Assembly (NCBI GenBank): GCA_035048485.1
Contig: CM068587.1
Coordinates: 55,113,501 to 55,177,500, forward strand
Origin: Pteria penguin
Taxonomy: Eukaryota; Mollusca; Bivalvia; Pterioida; Pteriidae
Reading direction: 5' to 3'
Length of the DNA stretch: 64,000 nt
Shown: piece by piece, positions 46,627 to 56,640 of the stretch
How the letters are laid out: each line of letters opens with the position of its first letter
Numbering within the stretch: the stretch's first letter is position 1
Made by a program: the position numbers and the translations under genes
The notes under the pieces: model-generated
The model's input: only the letters and a program-made list of their open reading frames with translations
Database searches by the model: none
What the model was told of the DNA's origin: nothing

Positions 46627-47053
46627 ATACAGAATCGCGGTGGGTATCGGAATAAACAGAGTGGAGACGAATAGACCATTTTCCGGTTTTGATAAAAGAC
46701 GACTTTTTGTCCGAGTTAATACCTTTTGGCGTTGTTTTTCATAGTGACGTTATAATGAATCTATGTCATGCGTTATGACGTCACTATGAAAAACAACGCC
46801 AAAATGTATTAGCTCGGACAAAAAGACAGCAATTATCAAAACCGGAATATGGTCTATTGTCTATAGGACGAAATGACTATTTTGCGAGCGTCAATCGTAG
46901 GTCGTATTTTGGACATATAAACTCCAAAAGCAGTGCTAAATGGGGAATATATGAAAATGTCAAAAGCAGTTATTTAAAAAGAATAGCTCAATGACGATTT
47001 CCTTATGAACTTTATAATATCCGTTAGTGTTAGTGGATTTTTCAAATAAAAAT
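46627..47053. repeat. Direct duplication, copy 2 (carries a MITE)
   Basis: Same segment as 46355-46626, but GACGAA and TTGTCTATAGG are separated by the 185 bp element at 46672-46856. A short stretch (AATACCATAAG region) is deleted near its right end. Confidence 0.93.
46672..46856. mobile_element. AATAGAC-type MITE inside the duplication
   Basis: Nearly perfect hairpin arms: TAGACCATTTTCCGGTTTTG then TTTTTGTCCGAG, inverted at the right as CTCGGACAAAAAGACAG and CAAAACCGGAATATGGTCTA. The centre is a pair of inverted CATAGTGACGT motifs. Same subfamily as 15563. Confidence 0.92.
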
Positions 47054-48260
47054 CATTTTCATATTACTTTGATTCCTGTCTGGAGTCAAAACTGTAGATA
47101 TACGGAGGTCATTTGCTTCATCTGATTGTCAGAATGCGCCGCAGGCAAATTCTGCGATTAGGTCACGTGTTTTACAAAGTCCGTTATTAAACTATGTAGT
47201 CACAAGATCTCAATTTTTCCCCGTCTGACGTCAAAGACGAAAACGGAGATGACTACAAAGCGATGAAGTCAGCATAAAAATCTGTACAATAAAACAAATT
47301 ATGTTTGAATTCTACGGTAACAGGATCCAAGTGCATCCCGTGGTGTATCATGATTCAGGAACCATAACCGTAACACAAAACCCGGAAGTTACTGGAGAAG
47401 AGAAGTCCTTTTAATATTTGGTTTCTCAAATGAAAAGATTTATCTTTTTAGTTTGTGCTCTTTCCCGTAATTTGATGCTCGTATATTTGATTCCTTAGAG
47501 ATAAACTCCTTCAGGAAAAACATTGGAAATAGATTAGATCTAAAGTTTGCATTCAAAATTATTGTTGACATGCATTTGGAAAGCACCGATTGTTGTAAAA
47601 ACGAGAAATACTCCTCTTAAAAGGGCGGCCCTGAAGGAACTAATGTTTCTCTCGATATAGCATGTGAAACAATGGTAATCACGGCTTTGTTTACTTTGAT
47701 TTGGCAACAATGCAGATATTGTCACTGAACCAAGGTCCTACGCAAGCAAACCAATTTATGTCTAATGCATTGTTAAATAGTTCTAAAAGAGTTCCATGCC
47801 ACACCCAGACTGTAATAATGTTGTTCTATGAAGGAAAAAAATATGTTGCATGTTAATGTCGAGTGCAAAAAAAGTTAACTTAAATAGAGAGGCGTATAAT
47901 GCGCTGTTGCATTGTTTGGAAGCAAGATATATATCATGCTTATTTTCATTTTAAATCTGTAATGGGTTTGTTTTTCAATCCCATCCTTTAGGACCAAGAT
48001 CTTCGCCTTAAAGGACACGTTACGATCGTCAAGTATAAGAGTACGGAAGACTGGAAGCTGTCGGTGATACAGCAGTTCTGCATTAACGTGTGCGCGTATC
48101 TTAAAATGAGACATGCAGTCCCCCCCCCCCCTTTTTTTTCTCCCGTTTTAACACCCTCTCCCCTGTTGATTATAAATTATGTCAGTTTGTGGTTTGATAA
48201 AATAATATCCTTTTCTAACTGAAATTTTTTGTATTTTAAAGTGAGCAAAATTACCAAAAA
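47054..48260. other. Unassigned DNA with one weak minus-strand ORF
   Basis: Minus 47875-48114 encodes 79 residues whose first 48 look codon-like (motifs HVNAELLYHRQLPV and VSFKAKILVLKDG), but I cannot place them in a family and no splice context is convincing. A C-run/T-run lies at 48120-48140. Confidence 0.35.
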
Positions 48261-48263
48261 TTA

Positions 48264-48314
48264 ATGTTAGAAATGACAATAATTACTGTGGGCTCCCGAG
48301 TGGAAAACATAAAT
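48264..48314 (+). repeat. 51 bp direct repeat, copy 1
   Basis: ATGTTAGAAATGACAATAAT then TACTGTGGGCTCCCGAGTGG and AAAACATAAAT, repeated exactly at 48681-48731. Confidence 0.95.
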
Positions 48315-48417
48315 GTTAAGAAAATGACGGACGACAAATCTTGCTATCAATATTCTGTGTAAATCTGTTTCAGGCATGCTATGAGTCGACTTAATCAGAG
48401 ACCGAGGAAGTAAATGA

Positions 48418-48530
48418 AAAAGGGAGGGGGCGCAAAACCTGTCACCTATACTATCTGCCGCCAGTAACCAGAACGGGAGGGGGCGCAAAACCCATCGCCT
48501 ATACTATCTACCGTCGGTAACCAGAACGGA
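48418..48530. repeat. Two copies of a 52-56 bp repeat
   Basis: GGGAGGGGGCGCAAAACC and CCTATACTATCTRCCG, CAGTAACCAGAACGG occur twice in tandem. Confidence 0.9.
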
Positions 48531-48656
48531 GGTTAAATTCCTTATGTGACAGTATTTCAAAAGTCAGCCAAAAAGTGGTCCCTCATCCTGTTCCTATGTT
48601 AATTACAAAATGCAGGGGTGGATCCATGAGGGGTGTTCTACATTTCAAATAAAGAG

Positions 48657-48682
48657 GCTGATATATATATATATATATATAT
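48657..48682. repeat. (AT)n microsatellite
   Basis: About 12 AT units directly preceding the second 51 bp repeat copy. Confidence 0.95.
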
Positions 48683-48731
48683 GTTAGAAATGACAATAAT
48701 TACTGTGGGCTCCCGAGTGGAAAACATAAAT
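48681..48731 (+). repeat. 51 bp direct repeat, copy 2
   Basis: Exact match to 48264-48314. The sequences after both copies diverge at once. Confidence 0.95.
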
Positions 48732-48961
48732 ATAACTATATTTACACAATTCAGCAAATATATTGATTCACAGAGCATAATCCCAAAAAGTAACCTTTCC
48801 ACCACTACTCCCTCCATCCCATGCTGGATCCCCTCCATCATCACTATTCCCTAGATCCCATATAGATTGCTTGAGCCCAGACTGAAATGGTACATTTCTT
48901 TGTGGAATCCAGATTATACATTTACATTATTTGCAGTACTTACATTATACACTATACATTA

Positions 48962-49105
48962 CAGTGGAGGATTTAGATGGGGTGTCCCGCCCCCTTTTCG
49001 CTACATATTCCAGATTTGGCACCCAAAATGACTGAGTAATTTAGCAAAACTTGACTTTCATATGTGCACCCTTTTTTATTTTTGGAAATTCCGGATTCGC
49101 CACTG
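48962..49105. mobile_element. hAT5-like MITE with 5 bp duplication CATTA
   Basis: Left CAGTGGAGGATTTAGATGG, right reverse complement CAGTGGCGAATCCGGAATTT. CATTA is present on both sides (48957-48961 and 49106-49110). The interior is homologous to the copy at 41495. Confidence 0.93.
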
Positions 49106-49110
49106 CATTA

Positions 49111-49738
49111 TACATATGCAATACAGAAAATCTAAGTGATAGTAAAAACCTTAAAACGCATATAAATGCGGCGTCAAGTGAATTCAAAAAATCTAATTTT
49201 GATACACGTGTGAAGTCTATTTTTTCCCATAATGATTTTATGCATTACCTTATCAAAACATATTTTACTTAATTATGAATGGGAGACATCGGTCTTATCT
49301 TAGTGAGTTTCTGCATAACCGTTGTAATTAACGAATACGATCGCATCAAAACTTTTATTTTCATAAAAGAAATGAACAGAGTGACAAATGTGCATTCCAG
49401 CTGAGCGCACGAGCCCGGAGAGATAGAAACACGGCACAACATGCTTCAGAACACTTGTAAAATGAAATGAAATAGTAAAGTACAAAGGCAACACGGTCTA
49501 GGAAGGCGGGATATACTGTATACCCATCTAGCGCTCATCTTCCTGAAAGGTGGGGAGTCCTGTTTGATCCGAGGAAATTCGGAAAATTTTATTTGCGAAA
49601 TCGCCCTCCCATCCTTAGCGATAATGATATACATGTAGGGGGGCTCGTAGGCTTTCTTGTTAACGTGTTGACCAATCAAACTTCACCCTTAATTTCGTTT
49701 GATGTTTGACCAATCAAGAACATGGTAAGTGGAAAAGG
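49111..49738. other. Unassigned DNA
   Basis: No supported feature. Confidence 0.5.
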
Positions 49739-49749
49739 CGATTGTAAGG

Positions 49750-49930
49750 GTTGGTTGGTTGGCTGGTTGGTTGATTTGTGTTTTACGTCGCTTTCAACAA
49801 TTTTCAGTTATATCTCGACATGGAAGCAGGAGATAAACAACCTTTTAAACATAGTGGCGTAACCCAGGAATCGAACCCGGATCGTCGGCGCTGCAAGCAA
49901 ATCGCTTAACCACTACACCAAGCCTGCCCC
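49750..49930 (-). mobile_element. Complete tRNA-headed SINE with 11 bp target-site duplication
   Basis: Read on the minus strand: the head starts GGGGGCAGGC, with A-box TGGTGTAGTGG and B-box GGGTTCGATTCC. A body with GTCGAGATATAACTGAAAAT and GAAAGCGACGTAAAAC follows, then a tail of AACC units (seen as GGTTGG repeats on the + strand). CGATTGTAAGG is duplicated directly at 49739-49749 and 49931-49941. The intact boxes and perfect duplication mark a recent insertion made by the enzyme machinery of a LINE partner. Confidence 0.96.
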
Positions 49931-50070
49931 CGATTGTAAGGAAATTAGATGTCACTTGTTTATCGGAAAGTATATACATTATATAACTGGGATTTTATTT
50001 GTATTTTATGAATACAAATACATCATAAAACCTATATTTACAGTATCCAAAGGGAAATACTAACAAGTGT

Positions 50071-50222
50071 GTTGATTGGTTTATTGAATGTGACGTAATC
50101 TTCGGCAGTTTATCTTTCATACCGCAACAAGGAAGCAGGTGTGATTTATCTTTTAACATTGCAGCGCAATACGTGAATCAAACCCGGATCCTCCCGTACC
50201 CCAAGCCAAGCGCCAAACCACC
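50071..50222 (-). mobile_element. tRNA-headed SINE, diverged
   Basis: Same orientation and plan as the neighbour at 49750: tail side GTTGATTGGTTTATTG, body GAAGCAGG and GTGACGTAATC, head with a degraded B-box (complement of GAATCAAACCCGG). No target duplication seen. Confidence 0.75.
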
Positions 50223-50248
50223 ATCAATGAAGATGAAAACATACATAA

Positions 50249-50356
50249 GTGTGTATATTTTTAACTTTTGATACTTATGATCAAATGTGATCATATGACT
50301 GTCATGTGATCACGTTTGATCATCAGTATCAAAAATTAAAAAAACAGACATGTGTA
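50249..50356. mobile_element. Palindromic MITE with GATCA core
   Basis: Arms TTTTTAACTTTTGATACTTA and the inverted GATCATCAGTATCAAAAATT plus AAAA. The centre has TGATCAAATGTGATCATATG and TGTCATGTGATCACGTTTGA. Family of 31867. Confidence 0.78.
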
Positions 50357-51039
50357 TTACTTTAATGCACAGCTGATGTTCAAGGCCGAACCTAAGGAAA
50401 TCTATCTATACACGTGTATTAAATCAGTGACCATAGAAACTAAGTTTGTCTAAGGTGATTTACAGCACTTTCAATAGAGAATTATTTCAATGATGAATAT
50501 TTGCCTTAACGTAGTTTTTGATATCCAGAAGATAATTGTTTGATCAAAAACATTAGTAATTGTCATTTTGTGAGTGGTCCAAATGCATTCTAGTTGCCAT
50601 CAAACATTGATAAGCATTTTAAAAAAGAAGCCGCCCTATTTTTTCAGCATGTTACAGGAAACATGCATAATTTTTGTTTGGCCTAACCATGCAGTGATCT
50701 AACAAAGCATTTGACACATTGCAGACTATATTTACATATGTACTATTACCTCTATGCTTTAATATAACTCAGTTTTCAAATATACAGTATACCTTTCTTC
50801 TTTCTATTGTCGGTATATACGTGTTATCTACGTATATATAACCAAACTCCAACTTGCCTATGTCTTCTTCATGATTTATCTTTTGCGCTTATTGTTCTTA
50901 GAGAGTTGGATGTATATAAGTACTAAGCTACTTGTTTTCAGATCTCTTATGTTACAATATATCTTTCTATTTTATATAACTGTACTTGGAAATGACCGTG
51001 TGTGGAATGTGAATGTAAAATACGAAAGTAACTGGTGTC
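50357..51039. other. Unassigned AT-rich DNA
   Basis: No supported feature. The open frame at 50871-51107 runs into the repeat relic. Confidence 0.5.
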
Positions 51040-51110
51040 ACATGACTATGACACTAACAACAATGTACCAAAGTGGACATTCACGGACCCCTGAAATTCA
51101 GAGGTGAGCC
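51040..51110 (-). mobile_element. Single-copy relative of the 60 bp array unit
   Basis: ACAACAATGTACCAAAGTGG then ACATTCACGGACCCCTGAAA and TTCAGAGGTGAGCCCC. It matches the 60 bp unit at 40501 and, in reverse complement, the CTCACCTCTGGATTT and GGGGTCCGTG part of the element at 20881. Confidence 0.75.
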
Positions 51111-51162
51111 CCGGCACAGAATTACAGAATGTTCCAGGACCGGCTGCTTCTGAATAGGATTT

Positions 51163-51181
51163 CGGGGGGGGGGGGGGGGGG
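51163..51181. repeat. Poly-G run
   Basis: About 19 consecutive G bases. Confidence 0.95.
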
Positions 51182-51339
51182 TATTGTGTCAGTAGAACTC
51201 GTAGAGTTTCGCTGATTCACGGAAGGTTTCCACTTCGACCTCCGTTTTTTAATCACTTCGGTTATCCTTGCTCCTGACTCGGACGTAAGGTCAGACTCCA
51301 CGTGAGACTGAGTAGGGTCTTTTTACAACTTTTTATATC

Positions 51340-51440
51340 AGAGACATATACACAAAGTATATATGTCTCTGTTTATATTAATCAAAAGTTATCATAGTCA
51401 TGTGATCACTTTCTATTAACATCAAAAGTTATTCAAAAAA
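51340..51440. mobile_element. Hairpin and GATCACTTT palindromic element
   Basis: AGAGACATATA (51340-51350) pairs perfectly with TATATGTCTCT (51360-51370) over a 9-base loop. Directly after it, AATCAAAAGTTATCATAGTC, ATGTGATCACTTTC and ATCAAAAGTTATTC belong to the palindromic family of 31867. Confidence 0.65.
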
Positions 51441-51448
51441 AGCAAGTA

Positions 51449-51490
51449 GGATCCCAAGCTGTTCATGACCAGGGTATTAGATAGGTCAAC
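51449..51490. repeat. Solitary unit of the 45 bp minisatellite
   Basis: GGATCCCAAGCTGTTCATGA plus CCAGGGTATTAG and ATAGGTCA aligns with the 35.1-36.3 kb unit (GGATCCCTAGCTGTCCATAG, CCAGGGTACTCGG, CAACAGGTCA). Confidence 0.6.
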
Positions 51491-52665
51491 AAAGTACAGG
51501 TAATGTCGGCACGATATTGCTAAAATATCCCGGAAGTGACGTCAAAGAAATAAAAAGATATTGTATGCATGTGATTTTCAACGTCATTATTTTATTAATG
51601 AAACCAACAACAAATCACAATGCAAGTTTTTACTAATTTATACTTAAATTACATCCTGGTTCTTTTCTACGTATTTTCCCTAAATCATGTGGAGTTTACA
51701 GGGTATTCACCTTCACATACCGGTATCATCTTACGTAATTCAGGTAAATTCTACACATCACCTGCGTAGACATGAAGATAATTAGGATTTGTGAACCTCA
51801 ATCAATACAATGTAATTTCCGACCATCAGTGTTTATATGCATAAATAATAAAATTATTCATATGTTTCCTCCGAAACGTGATAAATTCAATGCACGCTCT
51901 TTGGAAACTTTTCGTCCCAAGGTCAGTTTTACTCATAAGGTATGTTGAAGCATGTTGCTACGCTAGGTTACGTTGACATCAATGAGAAAGAAATCAAAAT
52001 TCCAGAAAGGAAGGACAAGGCCACGTGCGCAATGTTTGTAAACAACTGCAAACAAAGAACATCTGCCGTAACCCTCCAATCAGCGAAGAGTTAACTGTGT
52101 CACGCAGGATGAACTTGCATGTTGACAACATCTTCTGTAGCAGTCATTCAGATAACAATAGCTTGGAGAGGAGTGTTTTGAAGGTTTGTTTCGCGCACTT
52201 GTTCCACTTTGTATCTTTGCCCATCAATTGAGCAGATGTTGCACGGACCAGTGTGTATTGCTTGTTTTTGATATAATGCTTACATAGTGTGGTAGTTTGC
52301 CAAAGATCTGCTCTCTATCAGTATTTAACATGTCGATTTTAGATGTTTATGCTAATCGAAAATTTATTTCAATTAGTTTTATTGATTTGAACTCGTTCAA
52401 AGATCGTTAGACCGAGGCAGGCCTTTGAGCGTAATGAGAAAACACCCAAAATTAAGTATTTTGTACCTACTACATATAGTATGATTTAATTAATGCTGTA
52501 CTTTGATTTGAACTTCATTTTTGTTTGTTTTTACGCCGCTTTTATAAATGTCGTGAAGATAATACTTTTACAATGTTAAAATTTGATTTGTCTAAGATCA
52601 AAATCGCTCTTTGCTGTTAGCCAGTTATACACACTGGGCTCTTTTTGCATTTCGTCCCAATATAC
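51491..52665. other. Unassigned DNA with a SINE body relic
   Basis: TTTTACGCCGCTTTTATAAA with TGTCGTGAAG at about 52530-52557 is the distal part of a minus-strand SINE. Nothing else is supported. Confidence 0.45.
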
Positions 52666-52667
52666 GT

Positions 52668-53600
52668 GTCACGTGACAGGCAACCCGAGGTGACGGAAAG
52701 TACAACGTTAATGCCCAACGTGACAGATTTCAAAGTGACAAAGTTCAGCGTAATAAGTCTGACGTAACAGAGATCCCGATGTGACAAAATCCAGCGTGAC
52801 AGTCGAATGTAATACACAGCCCGACGTGACAAAGTCCAGCGTGACAGTCTGATGTAATTGAGAGTCCAACGTGACAAAGTCCAGCGTTACAGTCTGACGT
52901 AATAGAGAGCCCGACAGGACAAAGTCCATGGTGACAGTCTGACGTAATAAAGAGTCCGACGTGACAAAGTCCATCTTGACAGTCTGACGTAATAGAGAGC
53001 CCAACGCGACAAAAATCCAGTGTGACAGTCTGATGTAATAGAAAGCCCAACGGGACAAAGTCCAGCATGACAGTCTGACGTAAAAGAGAGCCCGACGTGA
53101 TAAAGTCCAGCGTGACAGTCTGACGTGACGAAGTCCAGCGTGACAATCTGACGTAAAAGAGAGCCCGACGTGACGAAGTCCAGCATGACAGTCTGACGTA
53201 AAAGAGAGCCCGACGTGACAAATTCCAGTATGATAGCCTGACGTAATAGAGAGCCCGACGTGATAAAGTCCAGCGTGACAGTCTGACGTAATGGAGAGCC
53301 CGACGTGATAAAGTCCAGAGTGACAGTCTGATGTAATAGAGAGCCCGAGGCGACAAAGTCCAGCGTGACAGTCTGACGTAATAGAGAGCCCGACGTGATA
53401 AAGTCCAGCGTGACAGTCTGACGTAATAGAGAGCCCGACGTGATAAAGTTCAGCGTGACAGTCTGATGTAATAGAGAGCCCGATGCGACAATGTCCAGCG
53501 TGACAGTCTGACGTAATAAAGAGCCCGACGCGACAAAGTCCAGTGTGATAGAGAATCTGACGTTCCGAAGGGTTTTGCGTGAGAGTCTGACGTCACTGAG
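52668..53600. repeat. 45 bp minisatellite rich in TGACGTAA
   Basis: The unit GTGACAGTCTGACGTAATAG, AGAGCCCGACGTGATAAAGT, CCAGC (45 bp) occurs about 20 times; spacing of 90 bp for two units was checked at 53275 and 53365. The array is most regular at 53050-53520 and decays on both sides. Minus-strand frames at 52617-53356 are artefacts. Confidence 0.95.
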
Positions 53601-53604
53601 AATC

Positions 53605-53628
53605 CAACGAGAAAGAGAGAGAGAGAGA
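53605..53628. repeat. (GA)n microsatellite
   Basis: Short GAGAGA run at the edge of the 45 bp array. Confidence 0.85.
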
Positions 53629-53719
53629 TTCGTTATTCTTTTTTAATAGGAAAAATAATCCATCACGCTATCTCGGGAAGTAAGGATGCAAGTATGTGTC
53701 CTATCCACGAAAACAAAGA

Positions 53720-54005
53720 CATAGGCAGAAGGGCATTGGGCATGGCCTAACTTAACAAACATTCAGGTAGATGGGCATCGGATGGCAAAACTTAGAAACA
53801 CTCAGGCAGATGGGCATTGGACATGGCCAAACTGAACAGATATTCAGGTAGACGGGCGTTGAACATGGCCAAACTGAATAAACACGAGTGCAGACGGGCG
53901 TTGGACATGGCCAAACTTAGAAATCCTCAGGCAGATGGGCATTGAGCATGGGCAAACTGAAAAAAAAACACTCTTGGAGACAGGCGTTGGACGTGGCCAA
54001 ATGTC
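53720..54005. repeat. 44-60 bp tandem repeat, 6 copies
   Basis: Units contain CAGGCAGATGGGCATTGGAC, ATGGCCAAACT and GAAYAAACA. Copies vary in length and sequence. Confidence 0.88.
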
Positions 54006-55145
54006 AAGCTATGAACTTGCCACCTAGTGGTTCCATATCCAACTCACCAATGACAGAACCATGCCATGCGGTAAAAATGTATAGATAAATACAGAGAATA
54101 TGCGAAGAAAAAGGTTTCATCCTTGACCTTGTTATCAATAATGAGTGACGGAAAGAATTCAGCATTTATTTAGAAACAAAAGAGTGCATGAAAACAATGA
54201 ACCAAACTGTAGAATACAACGAAAACGTGTTGTAGTTCAGCTATGTGCAGTGTGCTTCCGTACACTTAATATAAACAAGTAACCAGGTATATTTCAATAA
54301 ATCTGATTTATAGGGGAAATAAACTTACAGGGTTCGTGCCAGATAGTCTAATAGCACGATATAATATGGTAATGCTGTTAGATACCATAATAGAAGACAA
54401 TTCGTCATTGGTGTAAACTCGATTCGTATGGACGATGTTTTAGCAGATATAACGGAGTACGGGGACAGGGGGTCCGCTCACTTTTTCCCCCATCCAAACA
54501 TCTAGATAAATAATTAGTGCGAGGATGCCGCGAGAATGATTGTATTACATAAATTTTGATTTCTATGTTTAGAGTTTTGTGGTCGCCCCTTTTTGTATAA
54601 TACCGAATATAGCATTCATTGATGTTTCTTTAGTTCAATCATGCATGCGAGAAATGGATCGTGAGGGGGTTGGTGGATTGAGGGGAAAAAAAGGAAAACA
54701 TACGCAATCGGACAGAAACGCTTTCAGTTTCATATGAGCACCACTTTTGTATAATTTTGCCATGACACAATATATCGTTTACTAATATTTTTCTGAAACC
54801 TGTCTGTAAATTTTCGTTTCGATGATTGTATCTCCAGATATACTGATACAGATACCTCTACGATTTGGATATAGTTAGTTCTCTTTCTATTCACTTGTTC
54901 AAATGATATAACATCCTTTTTTTTATCAAAATATTACGATGAAATAGTATTTGTCACATAGCGATATTCCAGACCAATACTTCTGTGTGGCAGCAATGTG
55001 CCAAAATTTATGTATGTTTAATCTCGTGAAATCTCGTGGTCACATGACGGTACTTACAAAACCCAATTTGTAAAGTAAACTTCTCCATCCAGAAAGAACC
55101 CCTGCCGACGGGTGGACCATCTTCTGTAAGTTTTATAGTTTGATT
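54006..55145. other. Unassigned AT-rich DNA
   Basis: More than 1 kb without a recognised gene or repeat. Confidence 0.5.
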
Positions 55146-55147
55146 TT

Positions 55148-55245
55148 GTAAAAAAACAAAACAAAAAACACAAAAAAAAAACAACAACAAAAAACAACAA
55201 CAACAAAAAAAAAAAACAAAACAAAACAAAACAAAAAAAAAACAT
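55148..55245. repeat. A-rich (CAAAA)n/(CAA)n tract
   Basis: Low-complexity A and C only. The Phe/Cys-rich minus-strand frames over it are artefacts. Confidence 0.92.
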
Positions 55246-55660
55246 CTCTATGAGAGCAATATTCCCTTTATTATATACACATTTTCTTCTGTTAATTTAA
55301 ACAATACTTGATATTTAACATGTCTAATACTCTTAATGATACAGACGAGAATTTAATGATAGCTGCCGCCATTTACATACACATGGTTTATGCATGTTTT
55401 CGACTCCCTCATATTCACCTTCCATTTTAATATTCTCTGTGTTTTTATTTTCGATGAAAATAAGCAGGCACGGAAATATTTTCAAAAATTCATTGTCTGA
55501 GCTTAACACCACTACACCCTTCCAGTTATTATTCATATTGTTATGACATCAAGGTAGGTCAGACAAGTTGGGCATATGATTATGACGTCACATGTATATT
55601 GCTTAATAGTTTCCGTAAAGTCACTTTCTTACTCCTGTTTAAACTGACTTCATAGAGCAA
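55246..55660. other. Unassigned DNA
   Basis: No supported feature. Confidence 0.5.
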
Positions 55661-56095
55661 ATGTTGAGGTCGAAATATGCGGCATCATTGAAGGTCACTG
55701 AGAAATCTGGATACATAGCTAACCTGGCTACACGAATGATTTTGTTTATATATTTAATTATGGTTTTTGTGTTAGACCGAGATTATTGCTCGAAAGAATG
55801 TGAAGGTCAAAACAGCGTGATTAATAGGCACAGATATGGTTACACGAGCGAAGGTGAAGGCCAATTCTATAGCGTGTTTTGTCCGTTTAGTTATACATCG
55901 CAAAAGTGCGGGTTAAATCTAAAGTATAGCCAACAACTCATGCTACACAAAGCCAAGGTGAGGGTCAAATCCACAATTTGTCCAAATAGTCTTCTTGTAC
56001 AAAACGAATGTAATAGTCAAAATCAAATGTCTAACTACACAGAAGAGACTGCTTTAGTTACACAAAGTTAGGGTGAAGGTCAAATCTACGGCATG
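55661..56095. repeat. Degenerate 80-100 bp tandem repeat with a 136-codon frame
   Basis: The motif (T)ACACRAAG-NNAAGGTGARGGTCAA followed by TCTA/TCCA recurs at about 55735, 55840, 55945 and 56060 with strong divergence. A + frame is open at 55661-56071 with a hydrophobic stretch (ILFIYLIMVFVL) near residue 28, but it is built from the repeat and has no recognisable domain. Confidence 0.55.
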
Positions 56096-56141
56096 CCAGC
56101 TAGTCTAATTATACTCCGAGAGCCAGTTGGGTTCATCAAGA

Positions 56142-56305
56142 GTGATGGCGGGAGAATAATTTTCGTAATAATGAAAAAGTTTCTCGCAATTACGAAAATA
56201 AAAGTCGTAATTACGAAAATTTGTTTCGTAATAACGATAACGTTTCTCATAATTTAACGAGAAAAAAAAATCGTAATCACGAGAATCATTTCTCGTAATT
56301 ATGGC
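56142..56305. mobile_element. Palindromic TCGTAATTACGA element
   Basis: GATGGCGGGAGAATAATTTT on the left and the complement of TCTCGTAATTATGGCCATC on the right. Between them are repeated near-palindromes of the type TTTCGTAATNACGAAAA, at least six. The entire 160 bp can fold on itself. Confidence 0.65.
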
Positions 56306-56640
56306 CATCGAGAATATGTAAATTTCAACCCCTTCTCCCCCCCCCCCCCCTCCCGCCCTCTATAATAAATATTGACTGAAGGACTGTTAAGCACGCGAAC
56401 ACCACCATTTCTCACTCAGAGCGGTGTAATTGACCAAAGGATTTGATTTCTATTCGCTCGAATGAAATTTTCAATTTATAGTGCAAGAAAAGCAACAGTA
56501 TAAACGAAAAAACGAAATAGTCAGGAATGAACAGTTTGTATGGTTTTTGATATTACAGTTTAAAAATAGGGCACCGCTAACGGGTGCATGATACGCCCGC
56601 ATCATGTTTAAATGTGGTCTACAAGCCACATCCACATGAC

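Noticed and set aside
49858..49930. Functional minus-strand tRNA gene
   Set aside because: It is the head of a complete SINE bounded by target-site duplications.
52745..53356. 203-codon minus-strand frame
   Set aside because: Encoded by the 45 bp array; three minus frames are open over the same DNA.
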